From the NCBI RefSeq assembly GCF_004118325.1, contig NZ_RDFA01000005.1, positions 1 to 64,000 on the forward strand: a stretch of DNA of 64,000 nt, in the 5' to 3' direction. Below, in pieces: positions 1 through 10,446 of the stretch. Position 1 is the first letter of the stretch. Every line of letters begins with the position of its first letter. The position numbers and the translations under genes are program-made. Below the pieces are notes generated by a model. It saw only the letters and a list, made by a program, of their open reading frames with translations. It searched no databases and was not told where the DNA came from. This stretch comes from Halorientalis pallida (lineage in GTDB: Archaea; Halobacteriota; Halobacteria; Halobacteriales; Haloarculaceae).

Positions 1-817
1 GCACCGTCGAGTACTGGACGTGAGCGTTCTCCTTGACGAACACCTCGACGCCGCCGCTGTGGAGGTTGAACGCGGAGTACTTCGGCGCGGAACAGCCCTC
101 GATGTAGTGCACTTCGGAGTTCTCCTCGGCGATGATGAGCGTGTGCTCGAACTGGCCCATCCCGTCGGAGTTCATCCGGAAGTACGCCTGAACGGGCATG
201 TCGACCGTGGTGTCCTCGGGGACGTAGACGAACGACCCGCCCGACCAGATAGCGCCGTGCAGCGCCGCGAACTTGTTGTCGCTGGGCGGCACGGCCTTGG
301 TCATGAAGTACTCTTTGAGGATCTCTTCGTGCTCCTGGACCGCCTTGTCCATGTCACAGAAGATGACGCCTTTCTCCTCCCAGCGCTCCTGCATGTTCTG
401 ATAGACGATTTCGGACTCGTACTGGGCGCCCACGCCCGAAAGGGCGTTTTTCTCGGCTTCCGGAATGCCCAGTTTGTCGAATGTGTCCTGAATCTCGTCG
501 GGGAGGTCCTCCCAGTTTTCGGCGCCGCCACGTGTCTCGATGTCCGGGCGGATGTACGGGACGATCTCGTCGACGTCGACCTCGGACAGGTCGGGTGCGC
601 CTGGCCAGTCGTCGGGCATCGGCATCTGCTTGAACTGCTCGAGTGCGCGGAGCCGCCGGTCGAGCATCCACTGCGGTTCGTCCTTGTCCTCGGAAATGAC
701 CCGGATGGTCTCCTCCGTGAGGCCCTTCTCGGCTTTGAAGGCGGATTTCTCCTCCTTCTTGAATTCGAACCGGGCTTCCGTATCGGTTTCCTTGAGATGG
801 TCTTGCTCTGAACTCAT
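1..817 (-). CDS. sufB: Fe-S cluster assembly protein SufB, C-terminus off the window
   Basis: SufB is the scaffold subunit of the cytosolic SufBCD complex, which builds Fe-S clusters and passes them to apo-proteins. Reading leftward from the ATG at 817 gives 272 codons with no stop before the edge; the family is usually about 470-480 residues, so the C-terminal two fifths is missing. Recognisable family segments are WMLDRRL, VDVDEIVPYIRP, GVIFCDMDKAV, HGAIWSGGSFVYVP and FEHTLIIAEENSEV. The ATG lies about 25 bases downstream of a TATA-like box. In haloarchaea sufC usually lies just upstream of sufB, but here the next 2 kb upstream holds a TnpB element instead. Identification is firm; the far end is simply not visible. 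Confidence 0.95.
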   Translation of the reverse strand, partial: MSSEQDHLKETDTEARFEFKKEEKSAFKAEKGLTEETIRVISEDKDEPQWMLDRRLRALEQFKQMPMPDDWPGAPDLSEVDVDEIVPYIRPDIETRGGAENWEDLPDEIQDTFDKLGIPEAEKNALSGVGAQYESEIVYQNMQERWEEKGVIFCDMDKAVQEHEEILKEYFMTKAVPPSDNKFAALHGAIWSGGSFVYVPEDTTVDMPVQAYFRMNSDGMGQFEHTLIIAEENSEVHYIEGCSAPKYSAFNLHSGGVEVFVKENAHVQYSTV

Positions 818-838
818 ATACTTGAGTTGGGACTGCTG

Positions 839-848
839 GGTAAAAAGT
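839..848 (-). promoter_or_regulatory. TATA-like box for sufB
   Basis: On the minus strand a T-rich box (ACTTTTTACC) is centred about 26 bases upstream of the sufB ATG. This spacing would give a leaderless or nearly leaderless mRNA, common in haloarchaea. It is supported by position only. Confidence 0.4.
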
Positions 849-1061
849 CTAGGTAACCCAAAACAAATTTAGTAACCACAATTAGTTAATTCCGTTAATC
901 CAAACTATATCCATCAAACTACGAGCGATTGTTATAAAAAGTGCGAGGCGAAAACCCACGGCTGTAGCCGTGGGATGAAGCCGACAACCGGGAATCGAAC
1001 CACGCTCCAGTAGCCGTCCGACTCACCAGTGTGTAAGAAACACCAGTGCTACGTATAAGAT

Positions 1062-2320
<1,259 letters not shown>

Positions 2321-2503
2321 CCGTATCGCGAACTGGGCTCCAGCATGGAGTCGTGTAATTTCGAAAAACCAGCAAGGAGATGTAACCGGTATGGGGTTCG
2401 GGTCGTTCGTGCCATGGTCACAGCAGGCGACACGGTGACGCTGCTTAACAAGAAAACAGAAACCCGCTATAGTAGTCACCAGAAGTCGTTGCTCGCTGTC
2501 TGT

Positions 2504-3925
2504 TCAGGGTGCAATCTCAAACTCGAACCGCGCCCCGCCATCGGGCCCGTCTGTCACAGACACCGTCCACCCGTGAGCCTCCACTATCCGTTTTACGATG
2601 GTTAGTCCGAATCCGGTGCCCCCACTCTTCGAAGAATGGCCTGGCTCGAAAATCTCTTCGCGCCTCTCTGCGAGAACCCCAGACCCATCGTCTTCGACGT
2701 AGATGGTGTCCTCATCGACGCGTCCGACACGAACAGTCACGTCCGTGCCACCGTGTTCGATAGCGTTTCGGAACAGATTCTCGAATACGTGTCGTAACCG
2801 ATCGCGATCGCCCTGGAACGTCATCTCGTCAGCTATCTCGAGGGTCGCCGCGTCGGTATCCACCGTTCCCCAGCACTTCCCGACGAGGTCGGTCAGACTG
2901 ACCATCTCCGTTTCGTCTATCGTCTCACCCTGTCGAGCGAGTGTCAACGTGTCAATGACGATTGCTTCCATCCGGTCGAGTGCCTGTACGAGTGGCCCCA
3001 GATGTTCGCTCTCCCGTTGTTCGTCGAGGAGTGTTGCGCGGGCCTGTGCGACGTTGAGCGGATTGCGGAGGTCGTGAGAGATGACACTCGCAAACTCGTC
3101 GAGCCGCTCCTTTTGACTACGAAGCTGTCGTTCCCGTTCGACACGGTCGGTGACGTTTCGGGTGATTCCCACGAGACGGGTTACGTCGCCGTCAGTGAGT
3201 ACCGGTGCGAGGTTCGTCTGCCAGATGCGTGCCTCCTCGTTGACTCGCAGTTCTTCCTGATACGAGATCGGCTCACGAGCTTTGACACACCGGTGGTAGT
3301 TTGCCTCGAGTTCTGCTCCCGCTTGTTCACCAAACACGTTTCGAGGCGTTTCTCCGCGGACCTCTTCGGTCGTGATTCCGGTTTGACGCTCGTATGCCGG
3401 ACTGAGCCGGTCGAACTCGAACGTGATATCGTTCTCTGAAGTGTCGACATCGATGAAAAATATCGCGTCCTCTGCATTGTCCAAGAGGGTCTCGTACTCG
3501 CCAGCGAGTTCGCGGAGTTCGCGTTCACGGTTTTTCCGTTCGGTAATCTCACGACTGTTGAGGAGAATACCGTCGATGACATCGTCGTCGAGTCGGTTCC
3601 GCATCGTGGCCTCGATCCAGCACCACGACCCGTCGGCGTGTTTGAATCGGACTTCGACGGTCCGGGGTTCATCCGGGGTCTCCAGAACGGCTGCGACCGC
3701 GTCGGCGTTTCGTTCCCGGTCGTCCGGATGCACGAACTCGTAGCCAGTGTTCCCGACCAGTTCCTCTGGCTCGTAGCCGAGCACTCGTGTGACGGCGGGG
3801 CTCACGTACGTTATCGTTCCCTCTCCGTCGATGATCGTGGCGACGTCGTTCGACTTTTCGACCAGCGTCCGATGCAGGTCTGTCTGCTTCTCGTTCCGAG
3901 TTTCCGAAGGCCCAGTGTCTTTCAT
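2504..3925 (-). CDS. PAS-domain sensor histidine kinase
   Basis: A 473-residue soluble sensor kinase with no membrane segment. PAS 1 is at about 20-135 and PAS 2 at about 145-262. The dimerisation/phosphoacceptor helix has H284 in VISHDLRNPL. The HATPase domain has an N box (FRNAIEHG) and a G1 box (VEDDGSG), and a GGTGFGLTIV lid region near the end. It is the last gene of a leftward operon, starting 3 bases after the stop of the LOV kinase, so the two kinases are probably co-transcribed. No partner response regulator is nearby, which is usual for haloarchaea. The signal sensed by the PAS domains cannot be read from sequence. Confidence 0.92.
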   Translation of the reverse strand: MKDTGPSETRNEKQTDLHRTLVEKSNDVATIIDGEGTITYVSPAVTRVLGYEPEELVGNTGYEFVHPDDRERNADAVAAVLETPDEPRTVEVRFKHADGSWCWIEATMRNRLDDDVIDGILLNSREITERKNRERELRELAGEYETLLDNAEDAIFFIDVDTSENDITFEFDRLSPAYERQTGITTEEVRGETPRNVFGEQAGAELEANYHRCVKAREPISYQEELRVNEEARIWQTNLAPVLTDGDVTRLVGITRNVTDRVERERQLRSQKERLDEFASVISHDLRNPLNVAQARATLLDEQRESEHLGPLVQALDRMEAIVIDTLTLARQGETIDETEMVSLTDLVGKCWGTVDTDAATLEIADEMTFQGDRDRLRHVFENLFRNAIEHGGTDVTVRVGRVDEDTIYVEDDGSGVLAERREEIFEPGHSSKSGGTGFGLTIVKRIVEAHGWTVSVTDGPDGGARFEFEIAP

Positions 3926-3928
3926 TGG

Positions 3929-6151
3929 TCAGCGGTGTTCGACGGGTGTTCCCCGAACGGATGCGTCGGCGGACATCCGAGGGAGACTCACTACGATACC
4001 TGTTCCACGTGATGTGTCATCCACGAAGGTGACTTCGCCCCCGTACAGCGAGACAGTCCAGTGAACGATCCAGAGCCCGAGTCCAGTACCGTGCTGGAGC
4101 GGTGTTTCCTCGCCCCGTTTGATGGTTTTCAGTTCGTGAGCTGGAATCCCCGGTCCGTTATCGATAATCTCGATGTCGATCCACTCTTCGGACCGCCTTT
4201 CACTGGATGGCCTGGCGGTAACCATCACCTCGGGAACCGGTTTATCGTTGTGGATGACAGCGTTGTCCAGTAGTTCCTCCAGTACCAGTCGCAACCGGCG
4301 ATCCGCTCGAGCGTAGAGTGGATCGGGATCGTTGAAATTGAATGAAGCGGTCGGATGCTCCTCGGAAAAGGTGGTGACGACGTCACCAACTAACTCCGTC
4401 ACGTTAGTGACGGTCTCGGCTGATACGTCCCTCTCGAACAGTGAGCGTACAGTACCAGCTTTGTCACTCAGCGTCGCCAGGGCGTTCACTTGTTCTTCGA
4501 TCGCGTTCACGTGCGCCCGGGCTTCGTCGTCGCTCAGTGATTCACGGAGTAGGTCGGCCCGACCCCGAATGACGGTCATTCCGTTCTTGAGGTTGTGGCG
4601 CAGGACGCGATTGAGCACGTTGAGTTGCTGTTTTCGCAGCCGACGATTCGTCACGTCGGCTTCGATCGTGACGAAGTGTGTGATTTCTCCGTCGTCGTTC
4701 CCGATGGGCGAGATCGTCTGGTCGACGTGGTACAACTCCCCGTTTTTGCGCTGATTGATGAGGTTCGCATTCCACTGCTCGCCCGAGAGAATCGTCTGCC
4801 ACATCCGATCGTAGAACTCCTCGTCCTGTTTCCCCGACTTGATAATGCGAGGCGTCTGACCGACGGCCTCCGCACGAGTATAGCCGGATCGGGCTTCGAA
4901 TTTCGGATTCACGTACTCGATAGTCCCGTCCCTGTCAGTGATGAAGACTGCATGCCCTGCATTTTCGACAGCTTTTTTGAACAGTTGGAGGTCCATCTCG
5001 CGCTCTTTGCGCTCGGAAACGTCCTCCTGAAATCCGACGTAGTTCACGACGGTGCCAGTGTCGTCTCTCACCGGCGCGATACTGACGCGATTCCAGAACT
5101 GGCTGCCGTCCTTCCGGTAATTCCGGAGTTCCACAGACACCGGTTCGTCGTTTTCAACCGCCGTCCGCATTTCAGCGACTGGTTCACCACGCGTCGCCCC
5201 TCCCTGAAGGAACCGACAGTTCCGCCCGAGCGCCTCTTCCTCAGAATACCCCGTCAGCGCCTCGAATCCCTCGTTGACGTAGATCATCGGGCTGTCCTCC
5301 CGGTCGGGGTCGGTGATTGTGATCCCGACGGGTGCTTTGTCCATCGCCTGAGACTTCAGCTCGAGTTCTCGTTCGTACGCTTTCCGTTCAGTCACGTCGC
5401 GTGCAGAGAGGATTACCGGTGACTGTTTGGAATCCTCGAGCGTCGCAGCCGACATCTCCAACTGTCGCTTTTCTCCCCTTTTTGTTTGACACGTGAGGTC
5501 GTCGGTCGATCCCTGTCCGGTCTCCTGCACGTCTTCCAGAAAGGACCGAAATCGCTCGCGATCATCGGCGTGAATCGTCTCCGTCGGCGAGACAGAGAGC
5601 AATTCGTCACGCGAGTATCCCACGAGGTCACACGCCGCCGGATTACACTCGGTGATCTCGTCGACAGAAGGCGCAACCACGAAGATCGCGTCGTTCGCCG
5701 AATCGAACAGCCGCTGAAAGCGAATCTGGACGTCCTCGTAGCGCTTGGACAACTCCACCGACTGCTCGCGTCTGGCCAGCAAATTTCCGACCCGACGAAA
5801 CAGGGTCGTCCGGTCGACGGGTGCAGCCACCACTTCGTCGATGAGTGGGGCCCCGTCGCCGTTCTGCTCGGACGGCAGCGGGACAGTTCCCCTCGACCCC
5901 TCCTGTTGGATCAGCAGTACGGGAGTGAACGTCGGATGGACCTCGTTTTTATGCTCCCGTAACGCGTCTCGATACGTCGGTACCATCCGTTCACCAACGA
6001 GGTAACAATCGACGGGCTGGAGGGTGTCGTCGGCGATGACGTCGTACCGCTCGTCGAGAAATTCTTCGAGGGCTTGCCGGTCGTTGTCCCCGTGTATGAG
6101 GAGCTGGATGGTGTGTTTCTCACTCATTTCGCGACTCGACTGACCGGTCAT
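3929..6151 (-). CDS. LOV-domain (blue-light type) multi-PAS histidine kinase
   Basis: A 740-residue soluble kinase. Residues about 12-130 look like a degenerate receiver domain. PAS A follows at about 145-258, then a LOV domain at 272-382, PAS B at 390-505, a phosphoacceptor helix with H519 in VLRHNLKNGM, and an HATPase with N630 and D664 (DNGPG). The LOV assignment rests on the photoadduct cysteine C312 in GRNCRFLQGG. It is also supported by the flavin-contacting positions N293 (YVNEGFE), N344 (NYRKDG), N354 (FWN) and Q375 (GFQEDV). The ATG overlaps the stop of the upstream KaiC-like gene (ATGA), implying translational coupling. I infer blue-light or flavin-redox sensing. Some haloarchaeal PAS domains keep this motif without proven photochemistry. 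Confidence 0.9.
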   Translation of the reverse strand: MTGQSSREMSEKHTIQLLIHGDNDRQALEEFLDERYDVIADDTLQPVDCYLVGERMVPTYRDALREHKNEVHPTFTPVLLIQQEGSRGTVPLPSEQNGDGAPLIDEVVAAPVDRTTLFRRVGNLLARREQSVELSKRYEDVQIRFQRLFDSANDAIFVVAPSVDEITECNPAACDLVGYSRDELLSVSPTETIHADDRERFRSFLEDVQETGQGSTDDLTCQTKRGEKRQLEMSAATLEDSKQSPVILSARDVTERKAYERELELKSQAMDKAPVGITITDPDREDSPMIYVNEGFEALTGYSEEEALGRNCRFLQGGATRGEPVAEMRTAVENDEPVSVELRNYRKDGSQFWNRVSIAPVRDDTGTVVNYVGFQEDVSERKEREMDLQLFKKAVENAGHAVFITDRDGTIEYVNPKFEARSGYTRAEAVGQTPRIIKSGKQDEEFYDRMWQTILSGEQWNANLINQRKNGELYHVDQTISPIGNDDGEITHFVTIEADVTNRRLRKQQLNVLNRVLRHNLKNGMTVIRGRADLLRESLSDDEARAHVNAIEEQVNALATLSDKAGTVRSLFERDVSAETVTNVTELVGDVVTTFSEEHPTASFNFNDPDPLYARADRRLRLVLEELLDNAVIHNDKPVPEVMVTARPSSERRSEEWIDIEIIDNGPGIPAHELKTIKRGEETPLQHGTGLGLWIVHWTVSLYGGEVTFVDDTSRGTGIVVSLPRMSADASVRGTPVEHR

Positions 6152-7665
6152 GATTGGTCGGTCGTCCGGTGGGACTCGTCCGGAACGGGATACGTCGAAC
6201 GACGCTGCATGATTCCCCGAACGGCGTCGAACGGTCCTTCGATAACCAGTCCCTCGCCGGACTCGATAGCGAACCGGTGGAACCGGCTGTCGAAGTCCCC
6301 GAGCCGCTTTTTTATAACCCCGATCGCTCGGTCCAGTTCGCCGTCAACCTCCACGTAGGAGAGGAACACGATATTGTCCGCGATGTAGCTGGTGTTCGTA
6401 CTCGTAGCTTCCGGGATGCCGGTGAGGCGGTCCGCCTCGTCCGTGATGATGACTGCGATCCCCCGATTCTTGAGGATCCGGGTGAGACCGTGCAGCCGCC
6501 GAACGAGTCGCTGCTCGTTGCCCTGGAGCGAGATCTTGTAGCCCGAGAGCCCGTCGATGAACACCGCGTCCGGCGCGTGCTCGTCGACCTGGTCGAGGAC
6601 GTGGTGATCGAACTCCTCGGCGGAACGCACGAGCGGTTCTGTCTCTGTCAGCCATAGTGCCCCCTCCGCTTGCATCTCCGAAATCGGCAGTCCGAGGGTT
6701 TCCGAGCGATGGGCGAACTGGTCGATAGATTCCTCGAAGAGGTAGCCGAGTGCTGTCCCACCGTCCTGGACGATGCCCGACAGTATCTGTGCCCCGGTGG
6801 TGGATTTTCCGATGCCGGTCGGACCGCTGATAAACGAGACGGTCCCGCGTTCGATTCCGCCACCGAGGAGCCCGTCGAGGGCTTCGTGTCCGGTGGATAC
6901 GAGTTCCGGATCGAACGTTCGGTTGTCGTGTTTCGGGATGCTCTGTGGGTAGACTTCGATCCCGTGCTCGCGGATTTCGAGTCCGTGGGTGCCGTCGATC
7001 TGTCCGAGGCCACGGTGCTTCGGGACCGCGATCCGGCGCTCGTGCTCGTCGAGGTACAGGTTGATGACGCCGTCGCTGAGCGATTCGAAGTCGTCGTGGG
7101 TGGTCTCGCGAGTCCGTTCCCGGTCGAGTGTTCGCGTTGCGACTGTCGTCACCTGCCGGTCCCGGAGAAACCGGATGAGCGATTGCAACCGCTTCCGGTA
7201 CTGATATTGGTCCCGCTCCACGTACTGGAGTTGTGTTATCGGGTCGATGAGAATTCGGGCCGGGTCGACATCCTCGATTACGTGTTTGATGTCCTGTGTG
7301 AATTGCTCGGATTCGACTTCGGTCGCCTCGACCAGGTTGTACGACTTGTCCTCGGCGAAAAAGTCCGTCCCGGGCCCGATGTCCAAAAACTCGGCGTCCC
7401 GAATGTCGATATCGAGTCGTGCTGCGTTGACGAGAATGTCGTGTCTGGACTCTTCACCGTGGATGTAGACCACTGTCTCGTCGGCATCGAGCCCTGCTCG
7501 CAGGAAGTGCTGGCCGAGCAGCGACTTCCCGGTTCCCGAGGCGCCCTGGACGAGGTACGTACGGCCCCGGATGTACCCTCCCCTGAGCAGTTCGTCCAGT
7601 TCGGGGACACCTGACGCTACCAGTTCGATCTCCTCGGACATCGAGTCGCTGGTGTCGTCAGGCAT
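6148..7665 (-). CDS. KaiC-like double-domain RecA-fold ATPase
   Basis: A 505-residue KaiC-superfamily protein with two tandem ATPase domains. Domain 1 has Walker A GASGTGKS at 41-48, a catalytic Glu pair in GEESRHD at 70-76, and Walker B RILIDP at 137-142. Domain 2 has Walker A GPTGIGKS at 281-288, a Glu pair in FEESID at 310-315, and Walker B AVFIDGLSG at 367-375. The length is close to cyanobacterial KaiC (about 519). The autophosphorylation Ser-Thr pair cannot be confirmed without alignment. It is the first gene of a three-gene operon with two sensor kinases, so it probably works as a signalling ATPase with them. A tested clock role is not implied. Confidence 0.88.
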   Translation of the reverse strand: MPDDTSDSMSEEIELVASGVPELDELLRGGYIRGRTYLVQGASGTGKSLLGQHFLRAGLDADETVVYIHGEESRHDILVNAARLDIDIRDAEFLDIGPGTDFFAEDKSYNLVEATEVESEQFTQDIKHVIEDVDPARILIDPITQLQYVERDQYQYRKRLQSLIRFLRDRQVTTVATRTLDRERTRETTHDDFESLSDGVINLYLDEHERRIAVPKHRGLGQIDGTHGLEIREHGIEVYPQSIPKHDNRTFDPELVSTGHEALDGLLGGGIERGTVSFISGPTGIGKSTTGAQILSGIVQDGGTALGYLFEESIDQFAHRSETLGLPISEMQAEGALWLTETEPLVRSAEEFDHHVLDQVDEHAPDAVFIDGLSGYKISLQGNEQRLVRRLHGLTRILKNRGIAVIITDEADRLTGIPEATSTNTSYIADNIVFLSYVEVDGELDRAIGVIKKRLGDFDSRFHRFAIESGEGLVIEGPFDAVRGIMQRRSTYPVPDESHRTTDQS

Positions 7666-7755
7666 CGTATATCATGTCTTGAGACTGGGACCTGGGCAAA
7701 ATAAGCTGGCGGTCTAGATAACTGGAAAAATATAAGAAATCTAAAATATTCCCGC

Positions 7756-7868
7756 TCAGTGTGTAGTTTCGACGCCGGTAATCTCGAAGCGTACGCCGTC
7801 CATCTCGCTGTCGGTCACGCGGATTTCCCAGCCATGAGCCTCCACAAGTGAGACCGACTCCAGTGCCA
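7756..7868 (-). pseudogene. Histidine kinase C-terminal remnant
   Basis: On the minus strand the frame ending at the TGA (7756-7758) reads LVEAHGWEIRVTDSE, then GVRFEITGVE. This is the last about 30 residues of a haloarchaeal HATPase domain; compare IVEAHGWTVSV at the end of the intact kinase at 2504-3925. Upstream the frame is closed within about 40 codons and no H, N or G boxes are present. It is a fragment left by deletion. Confidence 0.7.
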
Positions 7869-7871
7869 TTG

Positions 7872-8007
7872 TTAGCGGTTGAGTACCCCTTTAGAAAAGA
7901 TCGGGGTCACGTCTCCCCTCGAACGGTTGACGACCTCGGTGATGCATTCGATATCGATACAGTACTGTTCCTGCGCAAATGAACGCGAGGACCTGGTGTG
8001 AGGACAT
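7872..8007 (-). pseudogene. cheW remnant downstream of the MCP gene
   Basis: An ATG at 8007, 4 bases beyond the MCP stop, opens MSSHQVLAF. After a +/-1 shift the minus strand continues FAQEQYCIDIECITEVV, the hallmark N-terminus of haloarchaeal CheW adaptor proteins, and stops at 7872. The rest of CheW is missing. CheW couples receptors to the kinase CheA, so this looks like a former MCP-cheW operon in which the adaptor has decayed by frameshift and deletion. Confidence 0.65.
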
Positions 8008-8011
8008 GGAG

Positions 8012-10234
8012 TCACACCTCTCCATCGCGATCTAGCATCCGTCCCTCAGTCTCGGATGTTTGGTGCCCGCCGTCGGGTGCGGCCGCCGACTCCGGCGTCG
8101 CCTCGATGCCAGGCCCGGAGCCTGACTCGGTGTCGAAATCCGACACCTGATCGTGCAGTTCTTCAGCGAGCGCAGACAGTTGCTGGATGTTCTCCGAGGC
8201 CTCGGACAGGGACGCGGTCTGTTCTTCGGTCGCAGCAGAGACGTTGCTCGCCTCGGCCGCAGTTTGCTGACTGACGCTGGAGACCTCGTCAACCATCGAG
8301 ACCACTTCCTCCGAGGAGGCCGCCTGGTCGTCGGTCGCCTCGCTGATCTCCCGGATGCCGCTTTCGGCCTCCTGAACGGCGTTGGCGATCTCATCGAACA
8401 TCTCGATGGCGTCCTCAATCGTGTCAGACCCGCGTTGCACCTGCTCGCTCATCTGCTGCATCCCCTCGACGGTATCCCCCGTGGTTGCCTGGACTTCGTC
8501 GATGCGCTGCTCGATGTCGGCAGTTGCCTTGCCAGCTTCCTCTGCCAACGATTTGATTTCGTTTGCCACGACGCCAAATCCTTCGCCCGCTTCGCCGGCA
8601 CGAGCGGCCTCGATCGACGCGTTCAGTGCCAGCATGTTCGTCTGCTCGGCGATCTCGTTGATCATTTCGACGATTTCACCGATCTGATTCATTTTCTCGT
8701 CGAGCGTTTCGACCTGCGTGGCTGCCTCCTCGGCACGAGTTTCGATCGACTGGATCTCCTCGGTCGCCTCAGATGCGTACTGCCGGCCGGTCTCGCCGCG
8801 TTCGACGGCCGTGCTGGCAGTTGTAGCCACCTCCTCAGCCGAGGAGGCAATCTCCTCGACGGTCGCGGACATGTCGTTCATTTCGCTGGCCACCTCCTGG
8901 AGGCTCTCGCTTTGCGTGTCCGCACCGCGTGAGATCTCTTCGACTGATTCCGCAACCTGTTCGCTGGCCTGTTCAATCTCCTCCGAACTGCTCGTCACTT
9001 CTTCGCTCGAGGTTGCGACATCGTCCGCGATGGACTGGACACGTTCGACGCTCGTATTCAGTTGGTCGATTCCGTCTTCGAAGTCACTCAGTGTGGATCC
9101 AAACGTTCCCGGGTAGTCCGTGTCGATGTCCTGATCGAGTTGTCCGTCCTTCAGCTTCCGGCTCGCAGTTGTGATCTGTGTGAAACTCTCCGACAACTGG
9201 GTGGTCCCGGTCGCAAGATCTTCCAGCACGTCGCCGTACTGCCCGGGTCGGTCGGTGTCGATATTTTGATCGATGACGCCCTGCTGGAGGTCGTCACTCA
9301 CACCCCGGATCTCCTCGAAACTCCCGGCGAGTTCGTCCGCACCCGCTTCGAGATCGGCGACAGTCTCCCCGTACTGGCCCGGATAGTCCGCCTCGAACTC
9401 CCAGCCGAGATCGCCCTGTCGTAGGCCACGGCTGGCGGTTCCGATCTGCGAGAACACGCCTCGAAGGTTCGACTGCATCTCACTGAACGCCTCGATCATC
9501 CGGCCGAGTTCGTCGTCTTCGACGTGGTCGTCGAGATCGTTGTCGAGGTCGCCGTCACTGACAGCCTGTGCAGTCTCCTCCAACTTGGTGATCGGCGGGA
9601 TGATCCGTCCGGCCACGAACAGGCCGACGGCAATCGCGAGAACGAACGACACGAGAGTCAGTCCGAGAAGTAACCACTGGACCGTCGCTGTGGTGCTGTC
9701 TGCCGACGCGACTGCTGCTTCTTTGTCCTCGACAGCGAGCTCTTCGAGCGTGTGTGCGTCCTCGCGCATGTCCGTCAGTATCGGGTCCAGTTCTGCCATT
9801 TGCTGTCTGGCACGCTCCGTCTCACCGGCTTCTGCTGCGTCGAACACCTCCTGGGCGACGGCCGTGTACTCCTGGTGTCTGGACTGCAAGTCGGCGAAGG
9901 CCTGTTGTTCTTCCTCGCTCAGGTCGCTTTCATCCAGCTGCTGTGCCCACTCTTCGAAGTGGGAATTGGCCTCCTCGAAGTCGGCTCTGGCCCCGTCCTC
10001 GTCGAGCAGCGCCGCTTGAACCGCTATCTGTTGTTCCTCGACGGCGACCAGCATCTCCATGGACGCGTCGATGTCATCAGCGTCCTCGGAGATGACGTGG
10101 GCTTCGCCATCGACGGCGCCCACGGCCTGGTACCCGACCAATCCTGTCACACCGACCAGCAACGCTACGAGCACGAACGCCAGGATGAGTTTCGGCCGCA
10201 AGTCGAACCGATCGATTTTCACCTTCTCCAGCAT
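8012..10234 (-). CDS. Methyl-accepting chemotaxis transducer (Htr type)
   Basis: A membrane chemoreceptor of about 740 residues. The N-terminus has one TM segment ([19 protein letters not shown]), then an extracytoplasmic helical sensor of about 150 residues, a second TM ([19 protein letters not shown]) and a HAMP region ([19 protein letters not shown]). Three spaced repeats of the type [24 protein letters not shown] follow, suggesting poly-HAMP-like linkers. A long MA domain ends in the conserved tip containing [21 protein letters not shown] prefer the ATG at 10234 ([10 protein letters not shown]) over an upstream start at 10255 because it places the basic stretch before TM1. The ligand is unknown. 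A broken cheW follows. Confidence 0.93.
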   Translation of the reverse strand: MLEKVKIDRFDLRPKLILAFVLVALLVGVTGLVGYQAVGAVDGEAHVISEDADDIDASMEMLVAVEEQQIAVQAALLDEDGARADFEEANSHFEEWAQQLDESDLSEEEQQAFADLQSRHQEYTAVAQEVFDAAEAGETERARQQMAELDPILTDMREDAHTLEELAVEDKEAAVASADSTTATVQWLLLGLTLVSFVLAIAVGLFVAGRIIPPITKLEETAQAVSDGDLDNDLDDHVEDDELGRMIEAFSEMQSNLRGVFSQIGTASRGLRQGDLGWEFEADYPGQYGETVADLEAGADELAGSFEEIRGVSDDLQQGVIDQNIDTDRPGQYGDVLEDLATGTTQLSESFTQITTASRKLKDGQLDQDIDTDYPGTFGSTLSDFEDGIDQLNTSVERVQSIADDVATSSEEVTSSSEEIEQASEQVAESVEEISRGADTQSESLQEVASEMNDMSATVEEIASSAEEVATTASTAVERGETGRQYASEATEEIQSIETRAEEAATQVETLDEKMNQIGEIVEMINEIAEQTNMLALNASIEAARAGEAGEGFGVVANEIKSLAEEAGKATADIEQRIDEVQATTGDTVEGMQQMSEQVQRGSDTIEDAIEMFDEIANAVQEAESGIREISEATDDQAASSEEVVSMVDEVSSVSQQTAAEASNVSAATEEQTASLSEASENIQQLSALAEELHDQVSDFDTESGSGPGIEATPESAAAPDGGHQTSETEGRMLDRDGEV

Positions 10235-10446
10235 GCCACACACTCTCACGACCAACCCAATAATTAGTGACTCTAGATAACAGGATGAGTATCACGGCTG
10301 AGAACCAACCATCGTCTCGATCGGCAACTTCTCCGTCCGAAGCGTTCCTAGAGGTTGCATTGGAGAACACCGACTGAGTCGTGCTCCTGGTAGTGTGCCG
10401 GTATCTAGAGGCGGGACTTATGCTCGCGTTCGATCCACACACGTCT

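Noticed and set aside
20-811. 263-residue plus-strand frame at the left edge
   Set aside because: It is the complement of sufB, which is recognisable on the minus strand over the whole stretch.
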